NCBI GenBank assembly: GCA_913057945.1
Contig: CAJXOF010000001.1
Coordinates: 248,001 to 312,000 of the forward strand
Length of the DNA stretch: 64,000 bases
From: an uncultured Hyphomonadaceae bacterium
GTDB lineage: Bacteria > Pseudomonadota > Alphaproteobacteria > Caulobacterales > Hyphomonadaceae
Reading direction: 5' to 3'
In this document: one piece after another, positions 44,274 through 53,632 of the stretch
Layout: each line of letters begins with the position of its first letter
How positions within the stretch are numbered: position 1 is the stretch's first letter
Notes under the pieces: generated by a model
The model's database searches: none
What the model saw: the letters and a program-made list of their open reading frames with translations, nothing else
What the model was told of the DNA's origin: nothing
Position numbers and translations under genes: made by a program

Positions 44274-45896
44274 ATGCAGGCATGGAGTTGGCACATCCCA
44301 AAGGCAGCCAGGGGCCGATCCGTCTGGCTTGATAGCAATTTTAACGTGATACGCGATGAGAACGGAACACCTGTAGTGATCATGGCCTCATACCATAACG
44401 GCTCGGATCTCAGCGAACGCGGGGAAGCTCTGGCCGATGCCCAATCGCGGCCGCTCACTGCGACAGGGGTACGGACGGAGTTCTTGTCGAATATAAGTCA
44501 TGAGATCCGAACTCCACTCAATGGCATTCTAGGCTTCACCAGGCTTGTTACAGAGACCGAACTGACAGATGAGCAGGCGAATTATCTGGATAATATACTA
44601 CGCGCTGGGACCAGGCTCAGGGAAGTCGTCGATGACATGCTCGATTTTTCGAAGATAGAGGATGGACAGCTCGACCTGACGAACCAGCCCGTCAACCTGC
44701 TTGACCTCACCCGTAATGTTGTCAGACGGGTCGATGCGGGTCGCAAAAACAAGACCGCCACACTTTCCTGTATATTGGATGGGTGCGAGAAAGAATATGT
44801 GTTCGGCGATGAAATGCGGCTCAGGCAGGTGCTCACCAATCTTGTCGGAAATGCTGCGAAATTCACCCGTCAGGGTCACGTCACGCTGACGACTCGCATA
44901 CAGGACAGCGCCCTGATCTTCGAGGTCAAGGATACCGGGCAGGGAATCCCAAGAGACAAGCTCGCTAGCGTATTAAACGGGTTTCGTCAGGCCAATTCCA
45001 CCCACACCCGCCGATTTGGCGGATTGGGCCTCGGGCTCACGATCAGCCGTTCCTTGACAGAGTTGATGGACGGACAGCTTGTGCTTGACAGCGAGGAAGG
45101 GGTGGGCACCACAGTTACTGTAACTCTCCCCTACCTTCCCGCGAACAAGACCGGTCACATTGCGCAGCGCAATACTGACGAGGCCTCTTTGACAGGCCGT
45201 ATTATGGTCGTCGATGATGTGGAAATGAACCTGAACCTTATGCGCCACGGGCTCAAGCACAAAGAATATCACATCGAAACCTTTACGTCAGCCAAAGCCG
45301 CTCTGACATCTTTGCGACACGGCAAGCCATTCGATCTAATCTTCATGGATGTGGATATGCCCGATATGGATGGCCTGACCGCAACACGCCACATCCGCGC
45401 AATGGACGGTCCGGTTGGCAAGACACCCATAGTCGCACTGACCGCTCACGCCCTTCCTGCCCAGATCAAGGAATGCCTTGATGCAGGCATGACTGACCAT
45501 TTTCCAAAACCCATTGATCTCGACAAGATGAGATCCGTGATCACAGCTATACTCGATGGACGACGGGTCGACGGTCTGCCCATGGCGCCGTCTGAAATCG
45601 CTCCCATGGGCGATCTGAATACTGAGTATCTAGAATATCTTGGAACAATTGCGACGAAATTCGACATGATCATGACATTGAGCTCTGAGCCAGAAGTCCT
45701 TCGCGCCGTCGCGGCTCTTGCACATGCGGTTGCCGGGTCAGCAGGAAGCTTCGGTTTTCATGAGGTTTCCGAAGCAGCCTTCAAGCTCGAGGCCAAGGCC
45801 ATGAAACAAATCAAGGACGCCAGCCTGGATACTCAGGCACTCCAGGAAAAGATTGCCGACCTGGTTTTCACGAGCACTCAAGCAATCATGGCTTGA
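44274..45896 (+). CDS. Hybrid histidine kinase (shortened PAS-HisKA-HATPase-REC-Hpt)
   Basis: A soluble 540-residue kinase. The first ~60 residues look like the first strand and the last strands of a PAS/PAC domain with the middle missing (QAWSWHIP, then VWLDSNFNVIRDENGTPV). HisKA has FLSNISHEIRTPLNG (His near 75); HATPase has GNAAKFTRQG, DTGQGI and GGLGLGLTI; the receiver has DDVEMNLNLM and LIFMDVDMPDMDG (Asp near 357); the Hpt has AHAVAGSAGSFGF (His near 483). The GAF and full PAS sensor domains seen in the kinase at 30.9 kb are absent. It follows the small DUF11 protein gene closely, which may point to control of the surface locus or may reflect a deletion. Confidence 0.9.
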   Translation: MQAWSWHIPKAARGRSVWLDSNFNVIRDENGTPVVIMASYHNGSDLSERGEALADAQSRPLTATGVRTEFLSNISHEIRTPLNGILGFTRLVTETELTDEQANYLDNILRAGTRLREVVDDMLDFSKIEDGQLDLTNQPVNLLDLTRNVVRRVDAGRKNKTATLSCILDGCEKEYVFGDEMRLRQVLTNLVGNAAKFTRQGHVTLTTRIQDSALIFEVKDTGQGIPRDKLASVLNGFRQANSTHTRRFGGLGLGLTISRSLTELMDGQLVLDSEEGVGTTVTVTLPYLPANKTGHIAQRNTDEASLTGRIMVVDDVEMNLNLMRHGLKHKEYHIETFTSAKAALTSLRHGKPFDLIFMDVDMPDMDGLTATRHIRAMDGPVGKTPIVALTAHALPAQIKECLDAGMTDHFPKPIDLDKMRSVITAILDGRRVDGLPMAPSEIAPMGDLNTEYLEYLGTIATKFDMIMTLSSEPEVLRAVAALAHAVAGSAGSFGFHEVSEAAFKLEAKAMKQIKDASLDTQALQEKIADLVFTSTQAIMA

Positions 45897-45986
45897 TCGC
45901 CGAGCTATGAGGAAATCCTGATTGACGCGCCGACTTCGAGGGTCTGCGCGCAATAGGCCAACCATACTATGCCATCCCAGTGCGCA

Positions 45987-46208
45987 TCAGGATGAGTAAC
46001 AAAAAACCGGCCCGACTTCCTCTTGTTGACGACAATATTCCGAAGAAGCTCCAAAACACCCCGGACTAATCCCCTCCGGGGTTTGGATGTACAGGGAAGA
46101 CCAGGATCCGGCCTGGGTCACCGAGACCGCGCCCTCACGCAGGGCAATCCGGACGCCCCAGGTCGGGATGAACTCGGCGTGCTCGCCAATCTCCGTGACA
46201 TTGATCAC
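45987..46208 (-). other. Possible gene fragment on the minus strand
   Basis: A GTG-initiated frame of 73 codons with protein-like composition in its first 50 codons (INVTEIGEHAEFIPTWGV, VSVTQAGSWSSLYIQT). It is closed upstream by a stop and has no recognised domain or ribosome-binding site. Its 3' part overlaps a hairpin. I cannot name it; it may be a remnant. The rest of the 45897-46308 gap contains only two hairpins. Confidence 0.2.
46058..46082 (+). terminator. Terminator-like hairpin after the hybrid kinase gene
   Basis: ACCCCGGA and TCCGGGGT pair perfectly around a nine-base loop, followed by TTG. It lies about 160 bases after the kinase stop codon. Confidence 0.5.
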
Positions 46209-46265
46209 GGGGCGGAGGTCGGTGAAGTTTGATCAAGAGCCCCCTGGTTGCACTCGGGGGATGAT

Positions 46266-46295
46266 CCGCCATGGGGGCAGCACTTCCCATGGCGG
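46266..46295 (-). terminator. Palindromic hairpin at the end of the efflux operon
   Basis: CCGCCATGGG and CCCATGGCGG form a perfect ten-pair stem with a ten-base loop, 14 bases beyond the stop of the RND pump gene. It probably ends or stabilises the czc-type message, though no clear U-run follows. Confidence 0.5.
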
Positions 46296-46308
46296 TCAAC
46301 CTTCCTGG

Positions 46309-49300
46309 TCAAACAGATACTTTGTCTGCCCCATGCGATGACTCGATCAGCGATGGATGACTGTCAGACTTTGGTGCGAACCATCGATGCAGGGCGGGCA
46401 TGACCAGGAGTGTGAGCAAGGTGGACGTCACCAGGCCACCTGTCACAACTGTCGCAAGGGGGCGTTGCACCTCAGCCCCGACGCCTGTGGCGAAGAGAAG
46501 TGGCGCGAGGCCAAGCGCCGTCGTTATGGCTGTCATCAGGACAGGCCGGGCGCGCAGTCCTGCCGACTCGATAGCCAGCGCATCCAGATCTCTGCCTGCG
46601 CGGGCAAAGTCATCCATGAAGCTGACCAGCACCATCCCATTGCCGAGTGCGATGCCGAACAAGGCGATGAAGCCAACCGTCGCCGGCACCGAAACCGGCA
46701 GGTCCACAAGCCAGAGCGCGAGGGCGCCACCGGTCAGTGCCAGGGGAATGTTCAGCAGGACCAGGATCGCGGATTTCAGCCGTCCGAATGTCATCAACAG
46801 GATGAGCAGCACAATCCCCAGCGTGATCGGGATGACCACGGCAAAACGCGCATTTGCCTGCTGTTGCAGCTCGAATTGCCCGCCCCAGACCAGCCGGTAG
46901 CCAGGAGGCAGCTCCAATTGCGCCTCCACGCGACTTTGAGCCTCGGCAACGAAGGAGCCAATATCCCGTCCACGTACATTGGCCTGCACGGCAATGAAAC
47001 GCTCACCATCCTCCCGCGTGATCTGGCGGGGGCCGATGACCGTTTCGATCTTCGCCACACTTGCGAGCGGCACACGCGCACCTGTCGGCGAGGCAAGTAT
47101 GACCCGGCTGATGGCTTCCGGCGTATCGCGGCGATCCTCCCGCAGTCGCACCATGATGGGAAACTGCCGGACACCTTCGAAGAGGGACCCGGCCTGTGCA
47201 CCGCCGACGGACGCGCGTAACGCGTCCAGCGCATCCTCGACATCCAGCCCGTAGCGTCCAAGCGCGACACGGTCGACTGTGACGACAAGTTGTGGCGCTC
47301 CGGTGATCTGGTCGGCTTGCACTTCCGACGCGCCATTCACGCCCTGGAGCAGGGCCTGCAGGTCCTGCGACTTTTTCAGCAAGACCTCTGAGTCTGGCCC
47401 GAATATCTTCACAGCCAGTTCGGCACGCGTGCCCGTAATCAGTTCGTCGACGGCCATGGCGATGGGCTGGCCGATACTCACGACGATGCCCGGATAGGAT
47501 TCAAGATCTTCGGATATGGCCGTGCGCAAAGTTTCAGGTGTGATACCTTTGCGCCACTGCCTGCGAGGCTGGAGTTCAATGAACGCCTCGGCGCTATTTG
47601 TCGGGTCAGCATGCGCCCCGACTTCGCCCCGTCCAATCCGGGTAACGATGGATTTGATCTCCGGGAAAGTGGAAAGGAGCCGCTTTTCGATGCGCGTGGT
47701 TGTCTGCGCCGCTTCTGTCAGCGAGATGGACGGAGCCATCGTCACACGCAACAGAATGTCCCCTTCTTCAAGTGAGGGCGTGAATTCTGATCCGAGCCGC
47801 GAACCGGCAAGACCGCCCGCCAGCAGGAGCGCCGCCGCAAGTCCGAGCGCCGCAGACCGCTTGCGCACAAAGAAGCCTGAAACCCGGCTCACCCTGTCAG
47901 CCAGGGTTGTATTGCTTCGCGGGTTGATCCTGTCTGATCGTTTCATCAGGCCATTCGCCATGGAGGGCGCGATCAGCGCCGCATAGAAGAGCGACCCCGT
48001 CATTGCCAGCGCCGCAGCCGCGGCCAGAGGGCGAAAAGTCTTCCCTTCGACCCCTTGCAGGGAGAAAAGTGGCAGGAAGACCACAATCACCACCGCTACG
48101 GCAGCGATGAGGGGCGCGATCACTTCTGCCGTCGAACGCGCCACGATGGCGCGCCTGTCTTCCGATGGCGTTGCTTGCCGCAAAGCCCTGTCCACGTTTT
48201 CCGCAATCACGATAGCCCCATCCACCATCATCCCGATGGCAATGGCGACGCCGCCAAGCGACATAAGATTAGCGCTTATGCCAAGCACGTGCATGCCGAT
48301 GAACGCGAAGCCGACAGAAAACGGAATGGACAGGACGACGACCAGACTGGGCCGCCATCCTCCCAGGAAGATGAAGACGACCAGGGCCACTAGGAGAGCG
48401 CCCTGCCACAGGGCCGTTGTCACCGTGGCAGCCGCCTTGTTAACCAGCCTGCCCTGATCATAATAGGGCACGGCTGTGACCCCTTCTGGCAGGCTCGCAT
48501 TGATCTCCTCGAAGCGCTGCTGCACGCGGGCAATCACATCCGAAGTATTGGTGCCGTACAGTTTGAGCACGAGCCCAGCAATGGCTTCGCCTTTGCCGTT
48601 GGCTGTCGCGAGCCCCTGCCGAATCCCGCCGCCAACCATCAGTTGGCCGAGATCACCCACTCTGACAGGTCGGCCGTCTTTCACCTTCACGACAATTTCG
48701 GAAAGATCCTCAAGACTATGAGCAAGGCCAACCCCGCGCACAGTGAATTGCTCGGCTCCGATCTCGATGAATTGTGCGCCTTCGGTCCTGTTCCCTCGCT
48801 CAAGTGCGGTGGTCACGTCACCAATCTGAATGTCGTAGGCTAGCAAGGCACCCGGATCGAGCTGGACCTGATATTGCTTTTCAAAGCCACCAAGCGACAG
48901 AACTTCCGTTACACCGGGCACAGTTTGCAGCTGATACTTGATGATCCAGTCCTGGATCTCGCGCATCTCAACAAGGTCTCTCGTACCGGTTTGATCCTCC
49001 AGCCTGAAATACAGGATGATGCCAAGCCCGGTCGAAATGGGTCCCATCCTGGGGTCTCCAAACCCGTCAGGTATATTTCCCCGCGCTTCGGCAAGACGCT
49101 CGCCGACCACTTGCCGGGCGAAATAGACGTCTGTGCCGTCTTCGAAGTAAATGTTGACGACGGACAATCCGAAATTTGAGACAGAGCGCATGCTCTTGAG
49201 TTTGGGCAGGCCCGACATGGCCGTTTCGATCGGATAGGTGACGTATCGCTCGACCTCTTCCGGGGCCAGCCCCTCGGTTTCGGTGAAAACCTGAACCAGC

Positions 49301-49431
49301 GATGGCGTGACATCCGGGAAGGCGTCAACGGGAAGCGCCCGGAAGGCAAACAAGCCACCGAGCGTCATGGCGAGAGCTGCGATGGCCGCAAGAAGACGCC
49401 CACCTGAAATGCGGTGCATAAAATTGATCAT
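46309..49431 (-). CDS. czcA: Heavy-metal efflux RND pump (CzcA/CusA family)
   Basis: A 1,040-residue inner-membrane proton-driven pump that exports metal ions through a CBA complex. Family signs: the N-terminal helix followed by LPVDAFPDVTPSLVQV, a periplasmic region, then twelve transmembrane segments in two halves. Helix four reads AIGMMVDGAIVIAEN, which has the DGA part of the zinc/cobalt/cadmium class but not its DFG part; the copper/silver class usually has DAAIV here. Metal choice is therefore open. It is the last gene of the operon, 11 bases after the membrane fusion protein gene. Confidence 0.9.
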   Translation of the reverse strand: MINFMHRISGGRLLAAIAALAMTLGGLFAFRALPVDAFPDVTPSLVQVFTETEGLAPEEVERYVTYPIETAMSGLPKLKSMRSVSNFGLSVVNIYFEDGTDVYFARQVVGERLAEARGNIPDGFGDPRMGPISTGLGIILYFRLEDQTGTRDLVEMREIQDWIIKYQLQTVPGVTEVLSLGGFEKQYQVQLDPGALLAYDIQIGDVTTALERGNRTEGAQFIEIGAEQFTVRGVGLAHSLEDLSEIVVKVKDGRPVRVGDLGQLMVGGGIRQGLATANGKGEAIAGLVLKLYGTNTSDVIARVQQRFEEINASLPEGVTAVPYYDQGRLVNKAAATVTTALWQGALLVALVVFIFLGGWRPSLVVVLSIPFSVGFAFIGMHVLGISANLMSLGGVAIAIGMMVDGAIVIAENVDRALRQATPSEDRRAIVARSTAEVIAPLIAAVAVVIVVFLPLFSLQGVEGKTFRPLAAAAALAMTGSLFYAALIAPSMANGLMKRSDRINPRSNTTLADRVSRVSGFFVRKRSAALGLAAALLLAGGLAGSRLGSEFTPSLEEGDILLRVTMAPSISLTEAAQTTTRIEKRLLSTFPEIKSIVTRIGRGEVGAHADPTNSAEAFIELQPRRQWRKGITPETLRTAISEDLESYPGIVVSIGQPIAMAVDELITGTRAELAVKIFGPDSEVLLKKSQDLQALLQGVNGASEVQADQITGAPQLVVTVDRVALGRYGLDVEDALDALRASVGGAQAGSLFEGVRQFPIMVRLREDRRDTPEAISRVILASPTGARVPLASVAKIETVIGPRQITREDGERFIAVQANVRGRDIGSFVAEAQSRVEAQLELPPGYRLVWGGQFELQQQANARFAVVIPITLGIVLLILLMTFGRLKSAILVLLNIPLALTGGALALWLVDLPVSVPATVGFIALFGIALGNGMVLVSFMDDFARAGRDLDALAIESAGLRARPVLMTAITTALGLAPLLFATGVGAEVQRPLATVVTGGLVTSTLLTLLVMPALHRWFAPKSDSHPSLIESSHGADKVSV

Positions 49432-49442
49432 GGTGCTGAATC

Positions 49443-50681
49443 CTAGTGTGCGTGTCCGTCGCCAAAAGCGTCTTTCTCAAGCTGGGCCTTCAGGGTGAAG
49501 GCGCCGCTTGAAACGTAAGGCTCTTCCTCGGAAAGCCCTGACCTGATCTCCACGAAACCACCGGAATTCGCACCGATGGTCACGGGTCGCGGTTCGAAGC
49601 CACCATCGACCGGTACGAAGACGGAAGGCCGCTCTTCAACGGTTTGCACGGCATCTTGCGGGACGCGCAGGGCGTCACCTTGACCCCCAACACCGATCTC
49701 AGCAGTTATGAACTGGCCAGCGCGCAAGTGTCCGTCAGGATTGTCAACAATGACCCGTGCTGTCGCTGTCCGTGAACTTTCGTCTATGACCGGCAGAACG
49801 AACGCGACAACTGCCTCCGTGATCGTCTGTCCGTCATCGGCCTTCAAGGATACCGGGGCACCGGTGCGGATGCGGGATATGTCTTGCTTGTAGACGGCAA
49901 TATCTGCCCATACGACGCTGTCATCAAGGATGGTGAAAAGCGTATTAGCACCGGCGTCGCCTGCCGACACTGTTTCCCCGAGCGTCACCGCGCGCTGCAC
50001 GACCATGCCAGAAATCGGTGCTGTCAAATAAGCATTTGAGTTATCGCCGTCATCCGCATTGGCAATACCGGCCAGCGCCGAATGACTGACACCTGCGGCA
50101 TGCAATTCATTCTCGGCAGCGTCACTTGCAGCCTTTGCAGCTTCATATCCTGCACGGGCCGCCTGAACGTCAGCCTCTGACGTAATCTTGTCCGCCCAGA
50201 GCTGCTCTTCGCGGGTCAGCGCCTTGGCGGCGAGTGACCTGCGCGTCTCGGCGTTCAGCCATGTCGCCTTCAGGCTTGCGAGTTCTCGGCTGGTGATCCG
50301 CGCCAGCGTGTCGCCTCGCGCGACTGTATCGCCTTCATTGGCATAAAGCCGGGTAATGATTCCGCTGATCTTTGGCGATACTCTTGCCACCCGGTCACCG
50401 TCGAACCGAATTTCTGCCGGAAGGCTCAATGTTTGCCGCATGGGGCCGGGTGTGGCCTTTTCCACAATAATACCGGCTTCTGTTGCAGCCTGTTCTGTCA
50501 GCCTGACAATATCCGCGTGGTCTTCCTCCGTTACGGCCCGATTATGACCGTCGCCTGTTTCATCCTGCGAATGTTGGTCCGCATGCTGCACTTCAACTCT
50601 GCTGGTTTCATCCGCGCCACATGCGGCCAGAAGGATCGCCAGCGCAGAAATTGTCGCCTGTAGTGTCAATCTCTGTGTCAT
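49443..50681 (-). CDS. czcB: Efflux periplasmic adaptor (CzcB/CusB-like) lipoprotein
   Basis: A 412-residue membrane fusion protein with lipoprotein signal LAAC (Cys21). A His/Asp/Glu-rich stretch follows at about 28-60, and the C-terminus is GDGHAH; both could bind metal. The adaptor core is visible: RVSPKISGIITRLYANEGDT near 105 (lipoyl-like), a helical hairpin around 130-200, the second lipoyl half (APISGMVVQRAVTLGE near 220) and the beta-barrel. It overlaps the outer-membrane factor gene by four bases and precedes the pump gene. Confidence 0.9.
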   Translation of the reverse strand: MTQRLTLQATISALAILLAACGADETSRVEVQHADQHSQDETGDGHNRAVTEEDHADIVRLTEQAATEAGIIVEKATPGPMRQTLSLPAEIRFDGDRVARVSPKISGIITRLYANEGDTVARGDTLARITSRELASLKATWLNAETRRSLAAKALTREEQLWADKITSEADVQAARAGYEAAKAASDAAENELHAAGVSHSALAGIANADDGDNSNAYLTAPISGMVVQRAVTLGETVSAGDAGANTLFTILDDSVVWADIAVYKQDISRIRTGAPVSLKADDGQTITEAVVAFVLPVIDESSRTATARVIVDNPDGHLRAGQFITAEIGVGGQGDALRVPQDAVQTVEERPSVFVPVDGGFEPRPVTIGANSGGFVEIRSGLSEEEPYVSSGAFTLKAQLEKDAFGDGHAH

Positions 50682-51970
50682 TGGAAATCTCCATCAAATG
50701 GGGCGGCGCCGACAATGCTTCGCAGACGCATGCTTTCGACGTTGAGATCCCGATTGGCCGTGATCACGGCCAATGAGGCCTCGATGAGTGCCTTGCGGGC
50801 ATCCAGGGTCGTGGTGAGGTCGAACTTTCCGGCTGCATAGCCCTGGACGGAGGCCTCATAGGCAGAGCGGGCTGCCGGCAAGGCATCGTCTTCCAGAAGC
50901 GTGAGGCGCTCGCGCGCCGCCCGTACCAGCGTCACCGCAGCCCGCTGACTGGCCAGCAGGTTTGCCTCCGCGGCTAGCCGGTTCAGCCTTTCCGCATCGG
51001 CGCGATAGCCTGCTGCCCGTATGGCATCCCGGTTCTGGTCGAAAATTGGAACCGGAACACGAACCCCCACAAGAAAGGCATTCTCACCCGTCTCTTCAAA
51101 CTGCCGGATCCCGGCAGAGACTGTCAGGTCAGGTATCACAGACGCCCGGGCGACGTCGTGCTCGGCCTGTCTGGCGGACTCGCTGGCGACGGCCAGATCG
51201 ACATGTGGGTGAGTTCTTACGCGATCCCTGCCAAATTGCGGTTCGGACACCGCGGGCCTGTCGATGTCGGGCAAGGCGAATTGCGGGTCCGCACTGCCCC
51301 AGAGAGCGGCAAGGTCATAACGTTTCTGCTCAACCTCTGCATGGGCCTGATAGACAGCTGCACGTAAGGCGGCTGCATCAGCGCGAGCCCGAGACTGTTC
51401 CGGTGGCGCAGCGGCCCCCGCCTCTACACGCTTTGACACGGTCTCGAGGAGTGTGTCTGCAAGATCGGCAGCTTGTTCTGCCAGGTCAGCAACCTGCGAC
51501 GCGGCCAGCAAGCTATACAGCAGGGACGCTGCCTCCAGTTCTGTTTCGCGCAGGAGGAGTCTGCACTCGGCTCCCCCCAGCACGGCATTGGCCTGCGCCG
51601 CCTGCTCACGCTTTGCGCGCTTGCGCCCGAATTGGAAGGTCTGTTCAATCGACAGCGTTGTTTCACTCTGGTCGAATCCGGCCAGCGGTCCAGAACCCGA
51701 AAAGTTCTCGACTTCAAGGCCAATAGAGGGATTGAGCGCGCGGCCTGCCTGATCGGCATCGGCCTCTCGCGCCCGTGTCTCCAGGGCGGCCCGCCGTACG
51801 TCTGGAGAGGCATTGCGCACTTGTTCCAGAATGATGTCGAGTGTGAGCGGTGTGCCTGGCGGAATCGGTCGCACATCGGCCTGAGGCCCAGTGCATGGCG
51901 CGGCGATCGCTCCCCCTGTAAAGGCGGATGCGATCAGGATGCACAAAGCACCCTGTCTGAATTTTGACAT
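50678..51970 (-). CDS. czcC: Outer-membrane efflux factor (CzcC/TolC family)
   Basis: A 430-residue exported protein (signal ending GGAIAAP) with the repeated long-helix pattern of TolC-type channels: LTLDIILEQVRNASPDVRRA near 42, and NPSIGLEVENFSGSGPLAG near 80. A second repeat starts around 240. It completes the tripartite pump with the next two genes. Its start lies 69 bases after the His-rich small protein gene. Confidence 0.9.
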   Translation of the reverse strand: MSKFRQGALCILIASAFTGGAIAAPCTGPQADVRPIPPGTPLTLDIILEQVRNASPDVRRAALETRAREADADQAGRALNPSIGLEVENFSGSGPLAGFDQSETTLSIEQTFQFGRKRAKREQAAQANAVLGGAECRLLLRETELEAASLLYSLLAASQVADLAEQAADLADTLLETVSKRVEAGAAAPPEQSRARADAAALRAAVYQAHAEVEQKRYDLAALWGSADPQFALPDIDRPAVSEPQFGRDRVRTHPHVDLAVASESARQAEHDVARASVIPDLTVSAGIRQFEETGENAFLVGVRVPVPIFDQNRDAIRAAGYRADAERLNRLAAEANLLASQRAAVTLVRAARERLTLLEDDALPAARSAYEASVQGYAAGKFDLTTTLDARKALIEASLAVITANRDLNVESMRLRSIVGAAPFDGDFQ

Positions 51971-52039
51971 GAAGAAAAAGTCCTTGTGGTAATCTGAGCG
52001 ACAGACGGACAGCGCGAGTAGCGCCGCTATCGGGTCAGA

Positions 52040-52432
52040 TTAGGCACGCGGGGGACGATAAAGGCCCATGGGCTCGGCAAGCAGCGCGGACTGTTCGCCG
52101 CAAGGGCGTAGAATATCGTTGTTGAGACGGTCGGGCATGGACGAGGAAAGTCCCATTCCGACAAAGTGGAAATGGCAACTGCCGCAATTATGAGCGTGAT
52201 GCTCATGGTCCGGCTTGTCTTCGTCATCATGGGATTCCAGATCAATGATCTGCGTTGCCAGATCGACGGATGCACATTCAGCATCAATGGCATCGACCGG
52301 ATGGATGTCTGCAGTAGCTGAGCCGAATCCCATCATCACCATCAGCACAATGGCGAGCGAAATCCTGCTCAAATAGGCTCGCGGTCCGAATATCATGTCT
52401 GAGCTCATAGCAAATCCCAGCCTAATATTCAC
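52040..52432 (-). CDS. Small His-rich exported or membrane protein upstream of the efflux operon
   Basis: A 130-residue protein with one hydrophobic segment near residues 22-40 (LAIVLMVMMGFGSATA), probably a signal peptide. A dense metal-binding-like stretch follows: DHEHHAHNCGSCHFHF around residue 75-90. Short proteins of this kind often precede czc/cus operons. A second start (MSSDMIFG) lies eight codons in. It may act as a periplasmic metal buffer or sensor; that is inference. Confidence 0.7.
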   Translation of the reverse strand: MNIRLGFAMSSDMIFGPRAYLSRISLAIVLMVMMGFGSATADIHPVDAIDAECASVDLATQIIDLESHDDEDKPDHEHHAHNCGSCHFHFVGMGLSSSMPDRLNNDILRPCGEQSALLAEPMGLYRPPRA

Positions 52433-52643
52433 TGAAGAAATTCATCTGGAATAGCCGCACTCCCGTCCGCCTGTGGAGCTTCTTCGGAATCTGCGATTGA
52501 GAGCAAAAAATCGTTCCAAAAATCGGTGCCCGGCATCAGGAGCCACGAGGCGTCGTCCGATCATCAATTCCTTGCGCATGCATTTTCACTCTGAAGTAGA
52601 CATGGAAGGCTTCGTGGGGCTTCAGGAGTTCCGTGTGGGGGTG

Positions 52644-53546
52644 TCACAGGGCTTCGACGAGGTAGTCGACAAAGCTGCGCACGCGGGCAGGCAGATTGGC
52701 GCCGCCGACAAAGACGGCATGGATTTCCTCGACATCGCCGGGATTGTAGGCTTCCAGCAAGGGGACCAGCCGGCCGTCGGCGATTTCTGCGGCGACACTG
52801 AACGCGCCGACTCGCGCCACGCCGACGCCCGCCATAGCCAATTGTCCGAGCGTTTCACCATTGTTTGCTTCGATATTGCCGCTCACGCTCAGCGCATATT
52901 CCTCATCTTCCTTTCGGAAAGGCCAAACTGGCTCGGCGCGGCGGAAATTGAAGCTGAGGCAATTATGCCCGTGTAGGTCTTCCGGCAGGGTCGGCGTCCC
53001 ATGCCTGGCAAGATAGGCGGGAGAGGCGACAATGACCCTTCGGCTTTCTCCGAGCTTTCGGGCAGTCAGGTTACTGTCAGAGAGCGGACCGAACCGGATC
53101 GCGATGTCCGCCTGCCCGGCCGCAACGTCGACCAGGCCATCGCTCAGATTGATATCTACCAGGATATGCGGATACCGGGCTGCAAAAGCGCCCAGCAGTG
53201 GCACGATACACAGGCGTCCATGCGCCTGCGCGGCGCTGACCCGCAGGCGGCCGCGCGGCGCACCCTGGTCGGCAATTGCCTGTTCGGCCTCATCGAGGTC
53301 GGTCAGGATTCGGCGAGCGGCGCAGAGATAGGCATGTCCTTCACTGGTCAGGGTCAGGGTGCGCGTCGTGCGCAAGAGCAATCGCACGCCCAGCCTGTCT
53401 TCGATCCGGTCGACGGTGCGGCTGACGGCTGACGGTGTCAGGCCCAGCCGTCGCCCCGCAGCCGAGAAACTGCCTTCGGCTGCTACCACTGTAAAGATTT
53501 CCAGCGCACGAGCCCGGTCGGTGGGGGTGACCATCTTTGCGTCCAT
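52644..53546 (-). CDS. LysR-family transcriptional regulator
   Basis: A 300-residue regulator. The N-terminal winged helix is plain (ALEIFTVVAAEGSFSAAGRR, LTPSAVSRTVDRIEDRLGVR), followed by the usual linker helix and a substrate-binding domain (GRLRVSAAQAHGRLCIVPLL near 95). I start at MDAKMVTPTD, preceded by GAAAGAG; the open frame extends about 60 codons upstream but would overlap the shared promoter with the divergent aldo-keto reductase gene. Divergent placement suggests that it controls that gene and the MFS pump. Confidence 0.9.
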   Translation of the reverse strand: MDAKMVTPTDRARALEIFTVVAAEGSFSAAGRRLGLTPSAVSRTVDRIEDRLGVRLLLRTTRTLTLTSEGHAYLCAARRILTDLDEAEQAIADQGAPRGRLRVSAAQAHGRLCIVPLLGAFAARYPHILVDINLSDGLVDVAAGQADIAIRFGPLSDSNLTARKLGESRRVIVASPAYLARHGTPTLPEDLHGHNCLSFNFRRAEPVWPFRKEDEEYALSVSGNIEANNGETLGQLAMAGVGVARVGAFSVAAEIADGRLVPLLEAYNPGDVEEIHAVFVGGANLPARVRSFVDYLVEAL

Positions 53547-53632
53547 GTCAAAACTCTTTCGCGTGAGGGGCCGGTACCGGTCGCACTCCCTCCCCTTACC
53601 TTTGCCTTCAACGCAAGCCAAAGGAAACCAGC

